From positions 1,302,001 through 1,366,000 of the forward strand of contig NZ_FNKI01000002.1 of the NCBI RefSeq assembly GCF_900102925.1: 64,000 nucleotides of DNA, read 5' to 3'. The translations under genes and the position numbers were made by a program. The DNA comes from Flagellimonas zhangzhouensis (GTDB taxonomy: Bacteria; Bacteroidota; Bacteroidia; Flavobacteriales; Flavobacteriaceae). Under the pieces are notes generated by a model that had not been told where the DNA came from, made no database searches, and worked only from the letters and a program-made list of their open reading frames with translations. Of the stretch, positions 46,529 to 55,397 are shown one piece after another (position 1 is the first letter of the stretch; the number at the start of each line of letters is the position of its first letter).

Positions 46529-47218
46529 ATGGCTCCCAAATCCCATGTTCTTGTAGTTGCGGCACTTATTTTTGCTGCAAATGCTACCTATAGTCAATGC
46601 GACAATTTTTATTCCAAAGTAACCTATGCCCTAAGTCATAGTAAAAAGGCAATGTCCGCCACTAACTTTGAGCATCAAATGTATTATGCTGAAAGAGCTC
46701 TTACCGCTCTTGAAAAATCCGAACCCTTTATGGAGGATTGCGGATGCGATAAGGCAAAAAATAAAAGACTCGATGCCATGGAGACCTTGGACAAAGCCAT
46801 TGAGCCAACCGACTGGGAAGCTGGACGTTTTTTCACAAAAAAAGCTTTGGGTGAAATTAATGAGTTAATAACCATTGTTGATCAATGCACGCTTGGAGTT
46901 TCTTCGCCTGGCCCAAATGAAGATATGGATGTTGTTTCCATTGACGAGAATTCTGAAATCATTGAGGAAGAAACAACCACTACTTCCAATAATTCCATGG
47001 AGGCCGAAATGATCAAGGTGTTCGAAAAGCATGCAGATGACAAACTCATCTCCGCCGAAAATGCCATCATTCAATTGGTGGAATTATCGAAATCCATAGG
47101 CACAGTGCCTGCGGGAACCCAAGACCCTAATAGTTTGGCCTCTCACCAAAAAGCTTATTTGGAAAAGGCCAAAAAATTATTGGAGGACGGAATCAAAAAT
47201 CTCGAAAGGGAAGAATAA
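46529..47218 (+). CDS. Secreted protein of unknown function
   Basis: This 229-residue protein has a signal peptide (VLVVAALIFAANATYSQ), a helical cysteine-containing domain (CDNFYSKVTYALSHSKKAM and MEDCGCDKAKNKR, residues about 20-80), an acidic linker (about 120-160) and a helical C-terminal part ending KNLEREE. Four cysteines near the N-terminus may form disulfides. It follows the MBL lipoprotein gene after 68 bases and converges with ettA. No family is recognised. Confidence 0.75.
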   Translation: MAPKSHVLVVAALIFAANATYSQCDNFYSKVTYALSHSKKAMSATNFEHQMYYAERALTALEKSEPFMEDCGCDKAKNKRLDAMETLDKAIEPTDWEAGRFFTKKALGEINELITIVDQCTLGVSSPGPNEDMDVVSIDENSEIIEEETTTTSNNSMEAEMIKVFEKHADDKLISAENAIIQLVELSKSIGTVPAGTQDPNSLASHQKAYLEKAKKLLEDGIKNLEREE

Positions 47219-47228
47219 TTACCTCCTT

Positions 47229-48920
47229 TTATCGAATCAACTTTTTATACTTGATACGCTTGGGCATGATATCCGTTCCCAAGCGTTTCTTTTTGTTCTC
47301 TTCGTAGTCTGAGAACGAACCTTCAAAGAAATACACCTGAGAATCGCCCTCAAAAGCAAGAATGTGGGTACAGATCCTATCCAAGAACCATCTGTCGTGC
47401 GAAATGATCACGGCACAACCAGCAAAATTTTCCAAACCTTCTTCCAAGGCACGGAGCGTATTCACATCCAAATCGTTGGTAGGCTCATCCAAAAGCAATA
47501 CGTTGCCTTCTTCTTTTAAGGTCATCGCCAAATGAAGACGGTTACGCTCACCACCCGAAAGCATGTTTACCTTTTTATTCTGCTCACTTCCTGAAAAGTT
47601 GAATCGACTCAAATAAGCTCGGGAGTTTACTTGTCTCCCTCCCATATTTATCAATTCTTGACTGTCACTGAAATTTTCCCAAATGGATTTCTCTGGATCA
47701 ATATTGGAATGTGACTGATCCACATAAGCCAATTTTGCAGTATCACCTACAATAAATTCACCCTTATCGGGAGTTTCCTCTCCCATGATCATCTTAAAGA
47801 TGGTAGTTTTACCAGCACCATTAGGACCGATGATACCAACAATACCCGCTTGTGGTAAGTTGAAGTTTAAATTTTCATACAATAATTTGTCACCAAAAGC
47901 TTTGCTTACGCCTTTGGCCTCAATTACGTTGGTTCCCAAACGGGGACCGTTCGGAATATAGATCTCCAATTTTTCCTCAACCTGTTTCTGGTCTTGGCTC
48001 ATCAATTTATCATAATTGTTCAAACGGGCCTTTTGCTTGGCATGTCTACCCTTGGCACCTTGACGCACCCATTCCAACTCTCGTTCTAATGTCTTTTGAC
48101 GCTTGGAAGCTTGTTTGCTCTCTTGCTCCAAACGTTTGGCCTTTTGGTCTAACCAACTGGAGTAGTTTCCTTTCCATGGAATTCCCTCACCGCGATCCAA
48201 TTCCAAAATCCAACCCGCAACATTATCCAAGAAATAACGGTCGTGCGTTACGGCAATTACGGTTCCTTTATACTGTGCCAAATGATGCTCCAACCAGTGT
48301 ACCGATTCGGCGTCCAAGTGGTTGGTAGGTTCATCCAACAACAGAACATCGGGTTCTTTCAACAACAAACGGCACAAAGCTACTCTCCTGCGTTCACCAC
48401 CAGATAATACACTGATTTTTTTATCAGAATCAGGGGTACGCAAAGCGTCCATCGCGATTTCCAACTTGGTATCCAATTCCCATGCGTTTGAAGCATCGAT
48501 CTGATCTTGAAGTGCTGCTTGCTTGTCCATAAGCTTCTGCATTTTATCAGCATCCTCATACACTTCGGGCAAACCGAACATATCGTTTATTTTATTGTAT
48601 TCGTCCAAAATGGCAACGGTTTCAGCAACACCTTCCTTTACCACTTCAAGTACGGTTTTGTCTTCATCCAATTGTGGTTCCTGTTCCAAATACCCCACAG
48701 AGTATCCTGGTGAAAAAACCACATCACCCTGGTAGTTTTTATCAACCCCTGCGATAATCTTTAGCAAGGTGGATTTACCTGAACCATTAAGACCCAAAAT
48801 CCCAATTTTGGCTCCGTAGAAAAAGCTTAAATATATATTTTTAAGCACAGGGGTATTGGCCGTTTTATAGGTCTTGGTAACCCCAGACATTGAAAAAATG
48901 ACTTTCTTATCGTCTGACAT
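47229..48920 (-). CDS. ettA: Energy-dependent translational throttle protein EttA (ABC-F)
   Basis: This 563-residue cytosolic ATPase binds the ribosomal E site and gates the first steps of elongation when ATP is low. Two ABC domains are present: Walker A GLNGSGKSTLLK (about 42) and GPNGAGKTTIFK (about 365), with signatures LSGGERRRVALC and LSGGERNRLHLA. The EttA-type arm and linker (long charged region about 250-310, containing KQASKRQKTLERELEW) are present. No membrane domain is found, as expected for ABC-F. It follows the CAL67264-type gene by 34 bases. Confidence 0.95.
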   Translation of the reverse strand: MSDDKKVIFSMSGVTKTYKTANTPVLKNIYLSFFYGAKIGILGLNGSGKSTLLKIIAGVDKNYQGDVVFSPGYSVGYLEQEPQLDEDKTVLEVVKEGVAETVAILDEYNKINDMFGLPEVYEDADKMQKLMDKQAALQDQIDASNAWELDTKLEIAMDALRTPDSDKKISVLSGGERRRVALCRLLLKEPDVLLLDEPTNHLDAESVHWLEHHLAQYKGTVIAVTHDRYFLDNVAGWILELDRGEGIPWKGNYSSWLDQKAKRLEQESKQASKRQKTLERELEWVRQGAKGRHAKQKARLNNYDKLMSQDQKQVEEKLEIYIPNGPRLGTNVIEAKGVSKAFGDKLLYENLNFNLPQAGIVGIIGPNGAGKTTIFKMIMGEETPDKGEFIVGDTAKLAYVDQSHSNIDPEKSIWENFSDSQELINMGGRQVNSRAYLSRFNFSGSEQNKKVNMLSGGERNRLHLAMTLKEEGNVLLLDEPTNDLDVNTLRALEEGLENFAGCAVIISHDRWFLDRICTHILAFEGDSQVYFFEGSFSDYEENKKKRLGTDIMPKRIKYKKLIR

Positions 48921-48954
48921 TTACTGTAAATTAAATTGTTATGAAAAAATAAGG

Positions 48955-49137
48955 TTACACTCTACCTTTTAGGGCATTGAATACCCAAGCAACGGCAAAA
49001 AAGCCAATTCCTACTGCGGCAAAACCGTATCCAGCAACCTCGTCATATTTAAAAGCTCCAAGTGCGATCATACCCAATCCAACCAAAATCATAATCCATG
49101 TGGCATAGGCTAGCACTGTGTTCTTGTTCATTCCCAT
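48955..49137 (-). CDS. CAL67264-type small membrane protein
   Basis: This 60-residue protein has two hydrophobic helices, AYATWIMILVGLGMIALGAF and GYGFAAVGIGFFAVAWVF, joined by a short acidic turn (KYDEVAG). It matches my memory of the Flavobacteriia family named CAL67264. Function is unknown. It is directly upstream of ettA on the same strand, so they may be transcribed together. A start two codons later (MNKNT) is possible. Confidence 0.8.
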   Translation of the reverse strand: MGMNKNTVLAYATWIMILVGLGMIALGAFKYDEVAGYGFAAVGIGFFAVAWVFNALKGRV

Positions 49138-49203
49138 TGTATCTATTTCTGAAGAAATTCAAATATCGTAAAAATAGGTATAATGCAAAGCCGAAAATAG
49201 GAT

Positions 49204-50187
49204 TTAAGTTTCAAAAGGAAAGGTTACTCCGCATTTTCCCCTTACGTTATCCAATAATTCGGCCAAATCCAAACTATTTTGATGCGACCATAAATTGCTT
49301 TCAATCTGATTGTTCCTCAAACACTGGTGGACTTCGAGAATCTCATAATAGTATCCGATTCCTTTTAAAGGAAGATCAAACACCTTTTCTTCTTTATCCT
49401 TTACTAAAGTAAAACCATCTGTTTCATGCCATCTAGGATTGATGAAAATCTCACCTTTGGAACCTGATAGTTCAGCTTCCATTTTTGAATCCCCCATCAA
49501 ACCACTGAACAAGACCGCCTGAGCATTTTCATAATCAAAAATCATGCTGGTTTGAAGTTCAGTCCCGTTTTCATGAAACTTTGATTTCGCCATTATTTCA
49601 TTGGGCATTCCAAATAATAAATAGGATAGGAAAATGGGATAAATTCCAATATCGAGGATTGAACCTGAAGCCAAATCTGGATTCAGCAATCTGGAATCCA
49701 AATCGCGGTCGAGGGCATAAAAAGCAAAATCGGCATGCAAATAAGCCAAATCGCCAATGGCACCATCATCTACCAATTGTTTTATTTTTTGAATGGAGGG
49801 ATTGAATCTGGACCACAAGGCCTCCATTAAAAAGGCATTGTTTTCTTTGGAAGCAGCCACCATTTGTTTCACTTCGCTACTACCCACACCCAAAGGTTTT
49901 TCACAAATCACCCCAATACCATGCTTCAAAGCTTGAATGGTCAGATCCTTGTGATAATTATGCGGAGTGGCTACATAGACCACATCCACTGTTTTGGACT
50001 CAAATAATTCTTCATAGCTTCCAAAAACATGCTCCACATTAAACTCATCTGAAAATTGTTTAGCGCGATTCAAATTCCTTGATGCTACGGCGGAAATTTC
50101 TGCATCCTCGACCAATTGTAGGTCTGACGCAAATTTTCTGGCAATTTTCCCAGGGCCCAGAATACCCCATTTTATTTTGCTTTCCAT
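49204..50187 (-). CDS. Gfo/Idh/MocA family NAD(P)-dependent oxidoreductase
   Basis: I chose the ATG at 50187 (MESKIKWGILG, 327 residues); the longer reading begins with a TTG at 50196 and adds three residues. The N-terminal Rossmann domain has GILGPGKIARKF for cofactor binding, and the family lysine motif CEKPLGVG lies near residue 93. The C-terminal alpha/beta domain fits sugar or inositol dehydrogenases. The substrate cannot be told from the sequence. It is divergent from the carboxylase gene with 60 bases between them. Confidence 0.9.
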   Translation of the reverse strand: MESKIKWGILGPGKIARKFASDLQLVEDAEISAVASRNLNRAKQFSDEFNVEHVFGSYEELFESKTVDVVYVATPHNYHKDLTIQALKHGIGVICEKPLGVGSSEVKQMVAASKENNAFLMEALWSRFNPSIQKIKQLVDDGAIGDLAYLHADFAFYALDRDLDSRLLNPDLASGSILDIGIYPIFLSYLLFGMPNEIMAKSKFHENGTELQTSMIFDYENAQAVLFSGLMGDSKMEAELSGSKGEIFINPRWHETDGFTLVKDKEEKVFDLPLKGIGYYYEILEVHQCLRNNQIESNLWSHQNSLDLAELLDNVRGKCGVTFPFET

Positions 50188-50247
50188 ATACTTCAAAAGT
50201 AATGATTATAACTCCTTATCTTTATCCCACTAATCATATTTGATCCT

Positions 50248-51876
50248 ATGGACCTTAACTTCAATAAAAACGAAGACCATAATAAATTACAACTTTCTGA
50301 CCTTAAACGCAGGCTCGCCAAGGTAAAATTGGGTGGTGGAAAAGGGCGAATAGAAAAGCATCATGCCAAAGGCAAGATGACGGCTCGTGAACGTATTGAT
50401 TATTTGTTGGATGAGGGTTCAAATTCCATTGAAATTGGTGCATTTGCTGGAGAGGATATGTACCAAGAACATGGTGGATGTCCATCAGGTGGTGTGGTGG
50501 TCAAAGTAGGCTACGTAAAAGGCAAACAGTGTGTGGTGGTGGCCAATGATGCCACAGTGAAAGCTGGGGCTTGGTTTCCGATTACTGGAAAGAAAAACTT
50601 AAGGGCCCAAGAAATATCCATTGAAAACAAATTGCCCATCATTTATTTGGTGGACAGTGCTGGGGTGTATTTGCCCTTGCAGGATGAGATTTTTCCTGAT
50701 AAAGAACATTTTGGTCGCATTTTTAGAAACAACGCCATTATGAGCAGTATGGGAATTACCCAAATTGCTGCGGTGATGGGAAGCTGTGTTGCTGGAGGTG
50801 CGTATTTGCCTATTATGAGCGACGAAGCCTTGATTGTTGACAAAACAGGAAGCATATTTTTGGCTGGAAGCTATTTGGTAAAAGCTGCCATTGGAGAAAG
50901 TATTGATAATGAAACATTGGGTGGAGCCACAACCCATTCTGAAATAAGCGGCGTTACCGATTACAAAGCCAAGGATGATAAAGATGCCTTGGATAAAATC
51001 AAAAATATAGTCGATAAAGTTGGAGATTTTGACAAGGCTGGTTTTAACCGTTCTGAACCCAAAAAACCCATTGAGAATCCAGAGGATATTTACGGAATCT
51101 TGCCCAGGTCTCGTAGTGACCAATACGATATGTTGGAAATTATCAAACGCTTGGTCGACGATTCCGAGTTTGAACAATATAAAGAAGGCTACGGAAAAAC
51201 CATTTTAACAGGATATGCTCGAATTGATGGTTGGGCCGTAGGTATTGTAGCAAACCAACGTAAGGTGGTAAAAACCAAAAAAGGTGAGATGCAGTTTGGC
51301 GGGGTCATTTATTCCGATTCCGCGGACAAGGCCACACGATTTATCGCAAATTGCAACCAAAAGAAAATTCCTTTAGTGTTTTTGCAGGATGTAACGGGTT
51401 TTATGGTGGGTAGCAAAAGTGAACACAGAGGCATTATTAAGGATGGTGCCAAAATGGTGAATGCCGTGAGTAATTCAGTGGTACCCAAATTCACAGTGGT
51501 AATTGGCAACAGTTACGGTGCTGGTAATTATGCCATGTGTGGAAAAGCTTATGATCCTAGATTAATTGTGGCTTGGCCAAGTGCCGAACTAGCCGTAATG
51601 AGTGGAAATTCTGCCGCCAAGGTATTGTTGCAAATTGAAAAGGCTAGTTTGGAAAAAAGTGGTGAGCCTTTGGATGCTGATAAGGAAAAAGCACTTTTTG
51701 ATGAAATAAAGCAACGTTACGACAATCAAATTTCGCCTTATTACGCTGCCGCAAGACTTTGGACGGATGGCATTATTGATCCTTTGGATACTCGCAAATG
51801 GATAAGTATGGGTATTGAAGCTGCTAATCACTCCCCCATTGAAAAGCACTTTAATATGGGCGTTCTACAGGTATAA
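50248..51876 (+). CDS. Acyl-CoA carboxylase beta subunit (methylcrotonoyl-CoA carboxylase-like)
   Basis: This 542-residue carboxyltransferase moves the carboxyl group from biotin to an acyl-CoA. Two crotonase-fold halves are present. The pattern LVDSAGVYLPLQDEIFPD, FGRIFRNNAIMS and VMGSCVAGGAYLPIMSDEA is closest to the methylcrotonoyl-CoA carboxylase beta subunit of leucine breakdown rather than to propionyl-CoA carboxylase, and the length also fits. No biotin-carrying alpha subunit is adjacent. It ends one base before the stop of the convergent plug-TPR gene. Confidence 0.88.
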   Translation: MDLNFNKNEDHNKLQLSDLKRRLAKVKLGGGKGRIEKHHAKGKMTARERIDYLLDEGSNSIEIGAFAGEDMYQEHGGCPSGGVVVKVGYVKGKQCVVVANDATVKAGAWFPITGKKNLRAQEISIENKLPIIYLVDSAGVYLPLQDEIFPDKEHFGRIFRNNAIMSSMGITQIAAVMGSCVAGGAYLPIMSDEALIVDKTGSIFLAGSYLVKAAIGESIDNETLGGATTHSEISGVTDYKAKDDKDALDKIKNIVDKVGDFDKAGFNRSEPKKPIENPEDIYGILPRSRSDQYDMLEIIKRLVDDSEFEQYKEGYGKTILTGYARIDGWAVGIVANQRKVVKTKKGEMQFGGVIYSDSADKATRFIANCNQKKIPLVFLQDVTGFMVGSKSEHRGIIKDGAKMVNAVSNSVVPKFTVVIGNSYGAGNYAMCGKAYDPRLIVAWPSAELAVMSGNSAAKVLLQIEKASLEKSGEPLDADKEKALFDEIKQRYDNQISPYYAAARLWTDGIIDPLDTRKWISMGIEAANHSPIEKHFNMGVLQV

Positions 51877-51877
51877 T

Positions 51878-53617
51878 TTATTTGCTTTGGACAATACTTG
51901 ATGTCACGGGAAAGGAGAACAATCGTTGATTCACACCTTTCATACCCAAACGGAACACCTTTATTTCTTTAGTTTGAAATTTACTCCCGTAGTTTTTATA
52001 AATCGTGGCTTTTAAATAGGTTGGAGTCAATTGTTTGTTTCCTAAATAGGTGGTATTTACATTCCAAATCCCTGGTAGTTCATCATCCAATAAAAAGTCG
52101 ACCATAGAATAGCCCAACTGCTTTTCCGAACGGACGCGATCTGCCATTTCCAACAAGTTATGTTTCCAACTAAAATATTGATTATTTGGATTTACAAACT
52201 GTAAATCAAATTCGGCTTCGGAATCGTTCCATTCAAACACCAAACGTGTGCTAAATTCATTTTGTGGGGTACCAGTTTCAAATTGATTGGAATTCTTAGT
52301 ATTGTCCCAATTTAAATTGTCAATCTCTCTTTGCATCATTTCGGTAAGATGTAAAGTATCTGATACCAACAAACCTTCATCCAACAAAAATGAATGTCGA
52401 GCAAGTAATGAGTTGGCAGATTCTGACCTATTTACATTCCGATAGCTATTGGCCAGATCCATATAGCTTTGCGCATAATCTGGGCGTAAAGTATAGACCT
52501 TTTTATAGATTTCATGAGCTTGTTTAAAACGGGATTGGGATTCGTAGGTAAATGCCAAAGCTTTTAACCAAACGGCATTATTTTCAAAAGCATCAAAATT
52601 CGCTTCAATAATTTTATCTGCCACCGCTCCCCCATATTTTTCAAAAAATAAGGCATAGGAATCCACATAAAAATAGGGGACGTTGGAAAATTGCCGCTCA
52701 TATTTATGATAAAGCTCAAGGGTTTCATTTTGAGTTGTTGTGCCTTCCATTTCCAAAATATATTCAGGATAGCCTTCTGATACATCCTGATTGGAAATTA
52801 CCTTACCCGTAACAAAATTATTGCGCAAACGCGCTTGATCATAAAGTTTACCGCTATTTTCTTCTCGTAAACCATGTACCCCGCTTTTGGTATTGATAAT
52901 TACAACTCCACCACTCGCCGTGGGACCGTAACGAACAACGGCTTGTATTCCAGGAATGATACCAACGCGGAGAACCATGGCCAAATCGATCCAAACAGGA
53001 GCATCTTGAAATACTTGTCCATCTACTTCAAAAATGGCTGGTCGACTATTATTTATGGACCCCATTCCCCTCATATACAACACTTTTGTTGGAATCCCTC
53101 CCTTTAAAATGGTTTTCACCCGCATTCCCGATCGCCTACTGGCGATCGCTTCCAAAATATCTGCTCCCACATTAAATTCAGAACCATCTATTACTTTAAG
53201 CTGATAGGCAACAGTATTAGGACTTAAGTACCCGTAAAAGGAATTTACTATTGATGGGTCGGAAAAATAATTCATCCCCAATTCCTTCTGTTTATTAACT
53301 TTTTTGGACACTACGACTTCCTCCAATTGCTCTGTTCGTAATATCATTGAAATGTTCAGGGTTTTGGTCACATCTTCAACAATTATCGAAACGGTATCCA
53401 TTCCCATGTAGGTAAATTGAAGTTCTTCTTTTGGTGCTGCAACGATTGTATAAAATCCTTCAGAATTGGAAAATGACTTTTTTGCAGATGAAAGGTTGAT
53501 AACGTGCACACCAGATAAGGGCAGTCCTTCATTGGAAATATGACCTTGTACCACCTTTTGAGCCATAGAGTTATGACAAACCAACACTAGGATGAAAGCA
53601 ATGACTATATTCCTCAT
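51878..53617 (-). CDS. TonB-plug domain protein with TPR and C-terminal sandwich, copy 2
   Basis: I chose ATG 53617 (MRNIVIAFILVLVCHNSMAQ, a signal peptide) over a TTG at 53641. The 579-residue chain has a carboxypeptidase-regulatory domain (about 20-95), a TonB-plug-like domain (about 130-260, NTVAYQLKVIDGSEF to VVIINTKSG), a TPR-like helical stretch (about 330-415, including YTLRPDYAQSYMDLANSYRN) and a C-terminal part with LVFEWNDSEAEFDLQF and GIWNVNTTYLGNKQLTPTYL that resembles the DUF2135 beta-sandwich. There is no room for a 22-strand barrel, so it is not an ordinary receptor. It lies 10 bases after its tandem paralogue. Confidence 0.85.
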   Translation of the reverse strand: MRNIVIAFILVLVCHNSMAQKVVQGHISNEGLPLSGVHVINLSSAKKSFSNSEGFYTIVAAPKEELQFTYMGMDTVSIIVEDVTKTLNISMILRTEQLEEVVVSKKVNKQKELGMNYFSDPSIVNSFYGYLSPNTVAYQLKVIDGSEFNVGADILEAIASRRSGMRVKTILKGGIPTKVLYMRGMGSINNSRPAIFEVDGQVFQDAPVWIDLAMVLRVGIIPGIQAVVRYGPTASGGVVIINTKSGVHGLREENSGKLYDQARLRNNFVTGKVISNQDVSEGYPEYILEMEGTTTQNETLELYHKYERQFSNVPYFYVDSYALFFEKYGGAVADKIIEANFDAFENNAVWLKALAFTYESQSRFKQAHEIYKKVYTLRPDYAQSYMDLANSYRNVNRSESANSLLARHSFLLDEGLLVSDTLHLTEMMQREIDNLNWDNTKNSNQFETGTPQNEFSTRLVFEWNDSEAEFDLQFVNPNNQYFSWKHNLLEMADRVRSEKQLGYSMVDFLLDDELPGIWNVNTTYLGNKQLTPTYLKATIYKNYGSKFQTKEIKVFRLGMKGVNQRLFSFPVTSSIVQSK

Positions 53618-53627
53618 AACCTTGCTA

Positions 53628-55358
53628 TCAATTATTAGCAACCCTTGATGGAAGCCTCAATTCGAAAAATTGTTGATTCGCCCCCTTAGTACTTAGCTTA
53701 AAGACCTGAACTTCCTTACTCTGAATTTTACTCCCGTAATTCTTGTAAATAGTAGCTTTCAAATAAGATGGGGATAATTGTTTATTGCCCAGATAGGTCA
53801 CATTCACCTTCCAAATACCTGCCAATTCATCGTCCAATAAGAAATCGGCCATGGAAAAACCTAGTTTCTTTTCGGAACGAATGCGCTCGGGCATTTCTGC
53901 TAAGCTATGCTTCCAATTAAAATATTGGTTCTCTGGATTTACAAATTGCAGGTTAAATTCTGCTTCCGAATCGTTCCACTCAAAAACCAATCGGGTACTA
54001 TAAAAATCTTGTTCGGTTTTTTTTCTTTTATGAATTTTCATGGAACTGTTTTCCAATAAAAACAAGTTATCCATTTCGCGTTGCATCAAGGTGGCCAGGT
54101 TCAAAGAATCGTTTTGTAGCATTCCTTCATCCAATAGATAGGAATGTCTGGCAAAAAGCGAGGTAGCCGAATCTGGCATATCCAAGTTTCTATAACTGTT
54201 GGCGAGATCAATATAGCTTTGGGCGTAATCTGGTCGTAGCTTATAGATCTTTTTATAAATTTCGTGTGCATCTTTTGTTCTATCCTGATCTTCCAAGGTA
54301 TAGGCCAATGCCTTTAACATTACAGGATTTTTTTCAGACACCTGAACAAATCGCTCTAAAATAGCATCTGCAAATTCCTTTTGCCCTCTTACGTCATAAA
54401 AATGAACGTATGCATCCAATAAAAAGTTGGGATGATTTCCATATACCTGCCCCTTTTCTTGATAAACAACCTTTGCTTCCTCAACAGTTGCACTATTTTC
54501 AAGGTCAATCAAATATTGTGGTTTGGATGCGCCATTTCCATTTTGAGCAACTTTACCATTCATATAATTGTTACGAAGTTTAGCTTGATCATAGGGTTCT
54601 TTGGGATTTGCCTTGTAGGTCCCATTTTTAGTATTCACCACGATAACACCTCCTGCCCCAATAGTTCCATATTTTGCAGTGGCATTGATACCAGGCATAA
54701 GGGCAACACGTTCAATATTATTTGGATCTAACCAAGAGGGCCCTTCCGTGAAAATTTGGCTGTCAATATCATAAATCATGGGTTGTTGCGCCATAATTGA
54801 TCCCATTCCTCTTGAATATACTTGAAAGGTATAGTCGGGATTGATGATAACTTTTGTCCCTGCGAATTTTCCAATCAGATACATTCCAAAATTATAATGG
54901 TTACTGATCATATCCTTATTCGTGAGAATCGGTAGCCTTCCCGCAAAAGTTTCCTTATCTATTATTCCAAAGGCAGTACGAATCAAATTTTTATTGGTCG
55001 CATATTGATGCTCAAGAATACGTTGTTTATTTCTTCCAACCTCACTTACCAATTCCACTTCATCCAATTCTTCAATCTTCAACTCCATTTTTACATTAAG
55101 GATTCGAGTTACATCCTCCACTAGAATTGCTACGGTATCCATTCCCATGTAGGTGAAGCGGAGTTCTTCCCTCGGTTGTGCTTTAATCTGGTAAATTCCT
55201 TGTGTATCGGAACTGGTTTGCGCACCAGAGGTTAAATTATGCACCTTGACATTGGACAAAGGGGATTTACCATCAGAAATACGACCTGATATCGCATTTT
55301 GACCATAAGAAAATCCAGAAAATAAAAGGAAAAAACAAGCAATTTTTAGCAACCTCAT
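53628..55358 (-). CDS. TonB-plug domain protein with TPR and C-terminal sandwich, copy 1
   Basis: This 576-residue paralogue of the next gene has the same order: signal peptide (MRLLKIACFFLLFSGFSYG), carboxypeptidase-regulatory domain with GMDTVAILVEDVTR, a TonB-plug-like domain (TNKDMISNHYNFG to GGVIVVNTKNGTY), TPR helices (AHEIYKKIYKLRPDYAQSY) and the DUF2135-like end (LVFEWNDSEAEFNLQF, GIWKVNVTYLGNKQLSPS). The TPR and C-terminal parts are the best conserved between the two copies. It is 39 bases downstream of the M24 peptidase gene and probably belongs to the same transcript. The plug without a barrel suggests a surface or periplasmic assembly role, which is inference. Confidence 0.85.
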   Translation of the reverse strand: MRLLKIACFFLLFSGFSYGQNAISGRISDGKSPLSNVKVHNLTSGAQTSSDTQGIYQIKAQPREELRFTYMGMDTVAILVEDVTRILNVKMELKIEELDEVELVSEVGRNKQRILEHQYATNKNLIRTAFGIIDKETFAGRLPILTNKDMISNHYNFGMYLIGKFAGTKVIINPDYTFQVYSRGMGSIMAQQPMIYDIDSQIFTEGPSWLDPNNIERVALMPGINATAKYGTIGAGGVIVVNTKNGTYKANPKEPYDQAKLRNNYMNGKVAQNGNGASKPQYLIDLENSATVEEAKVVYQEKGQVYGNHPNFLLDAYVHFYDVRGQKEFADAILERFVQVSEKNPVMLKALAYTLEDQDRTKDAHEIYKKIYKLRPDYAQSYIDLANSYRNLDMPDSATSLFARHSYLLDEGMLQNDSLNLATLMQREMDNLFLLENSSMKIHKRKKTEQDFYSTRLVFEWNDSEAEFNLQFVNPENQYFNWKHSLAEMPERIRSEKKLGFSMADFLLDDELAGIWKVNVTYLGNKQLSPSYLKATIYKNYGSKIQSKEVQVFKLSTKGANQQFFELRLPSRVANN

Positions 55359-55397
55359 AATATGATGAAAATTAGATGGTTACTAAATTTACAAAAT

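Noticed and set aside
50599..51177. 192-codon minus-strand ORF
   Set aside because: It is antisense to the acyl-CoA carboxylase beta gene, which has clear catalytic motifs.
53618..53641. TTG start for the second plug-TPR gene
   Set aside because: The ATG at 53617 gives a clean signal peptide; the longer form would overlap the preceding gene and spoil the signal.
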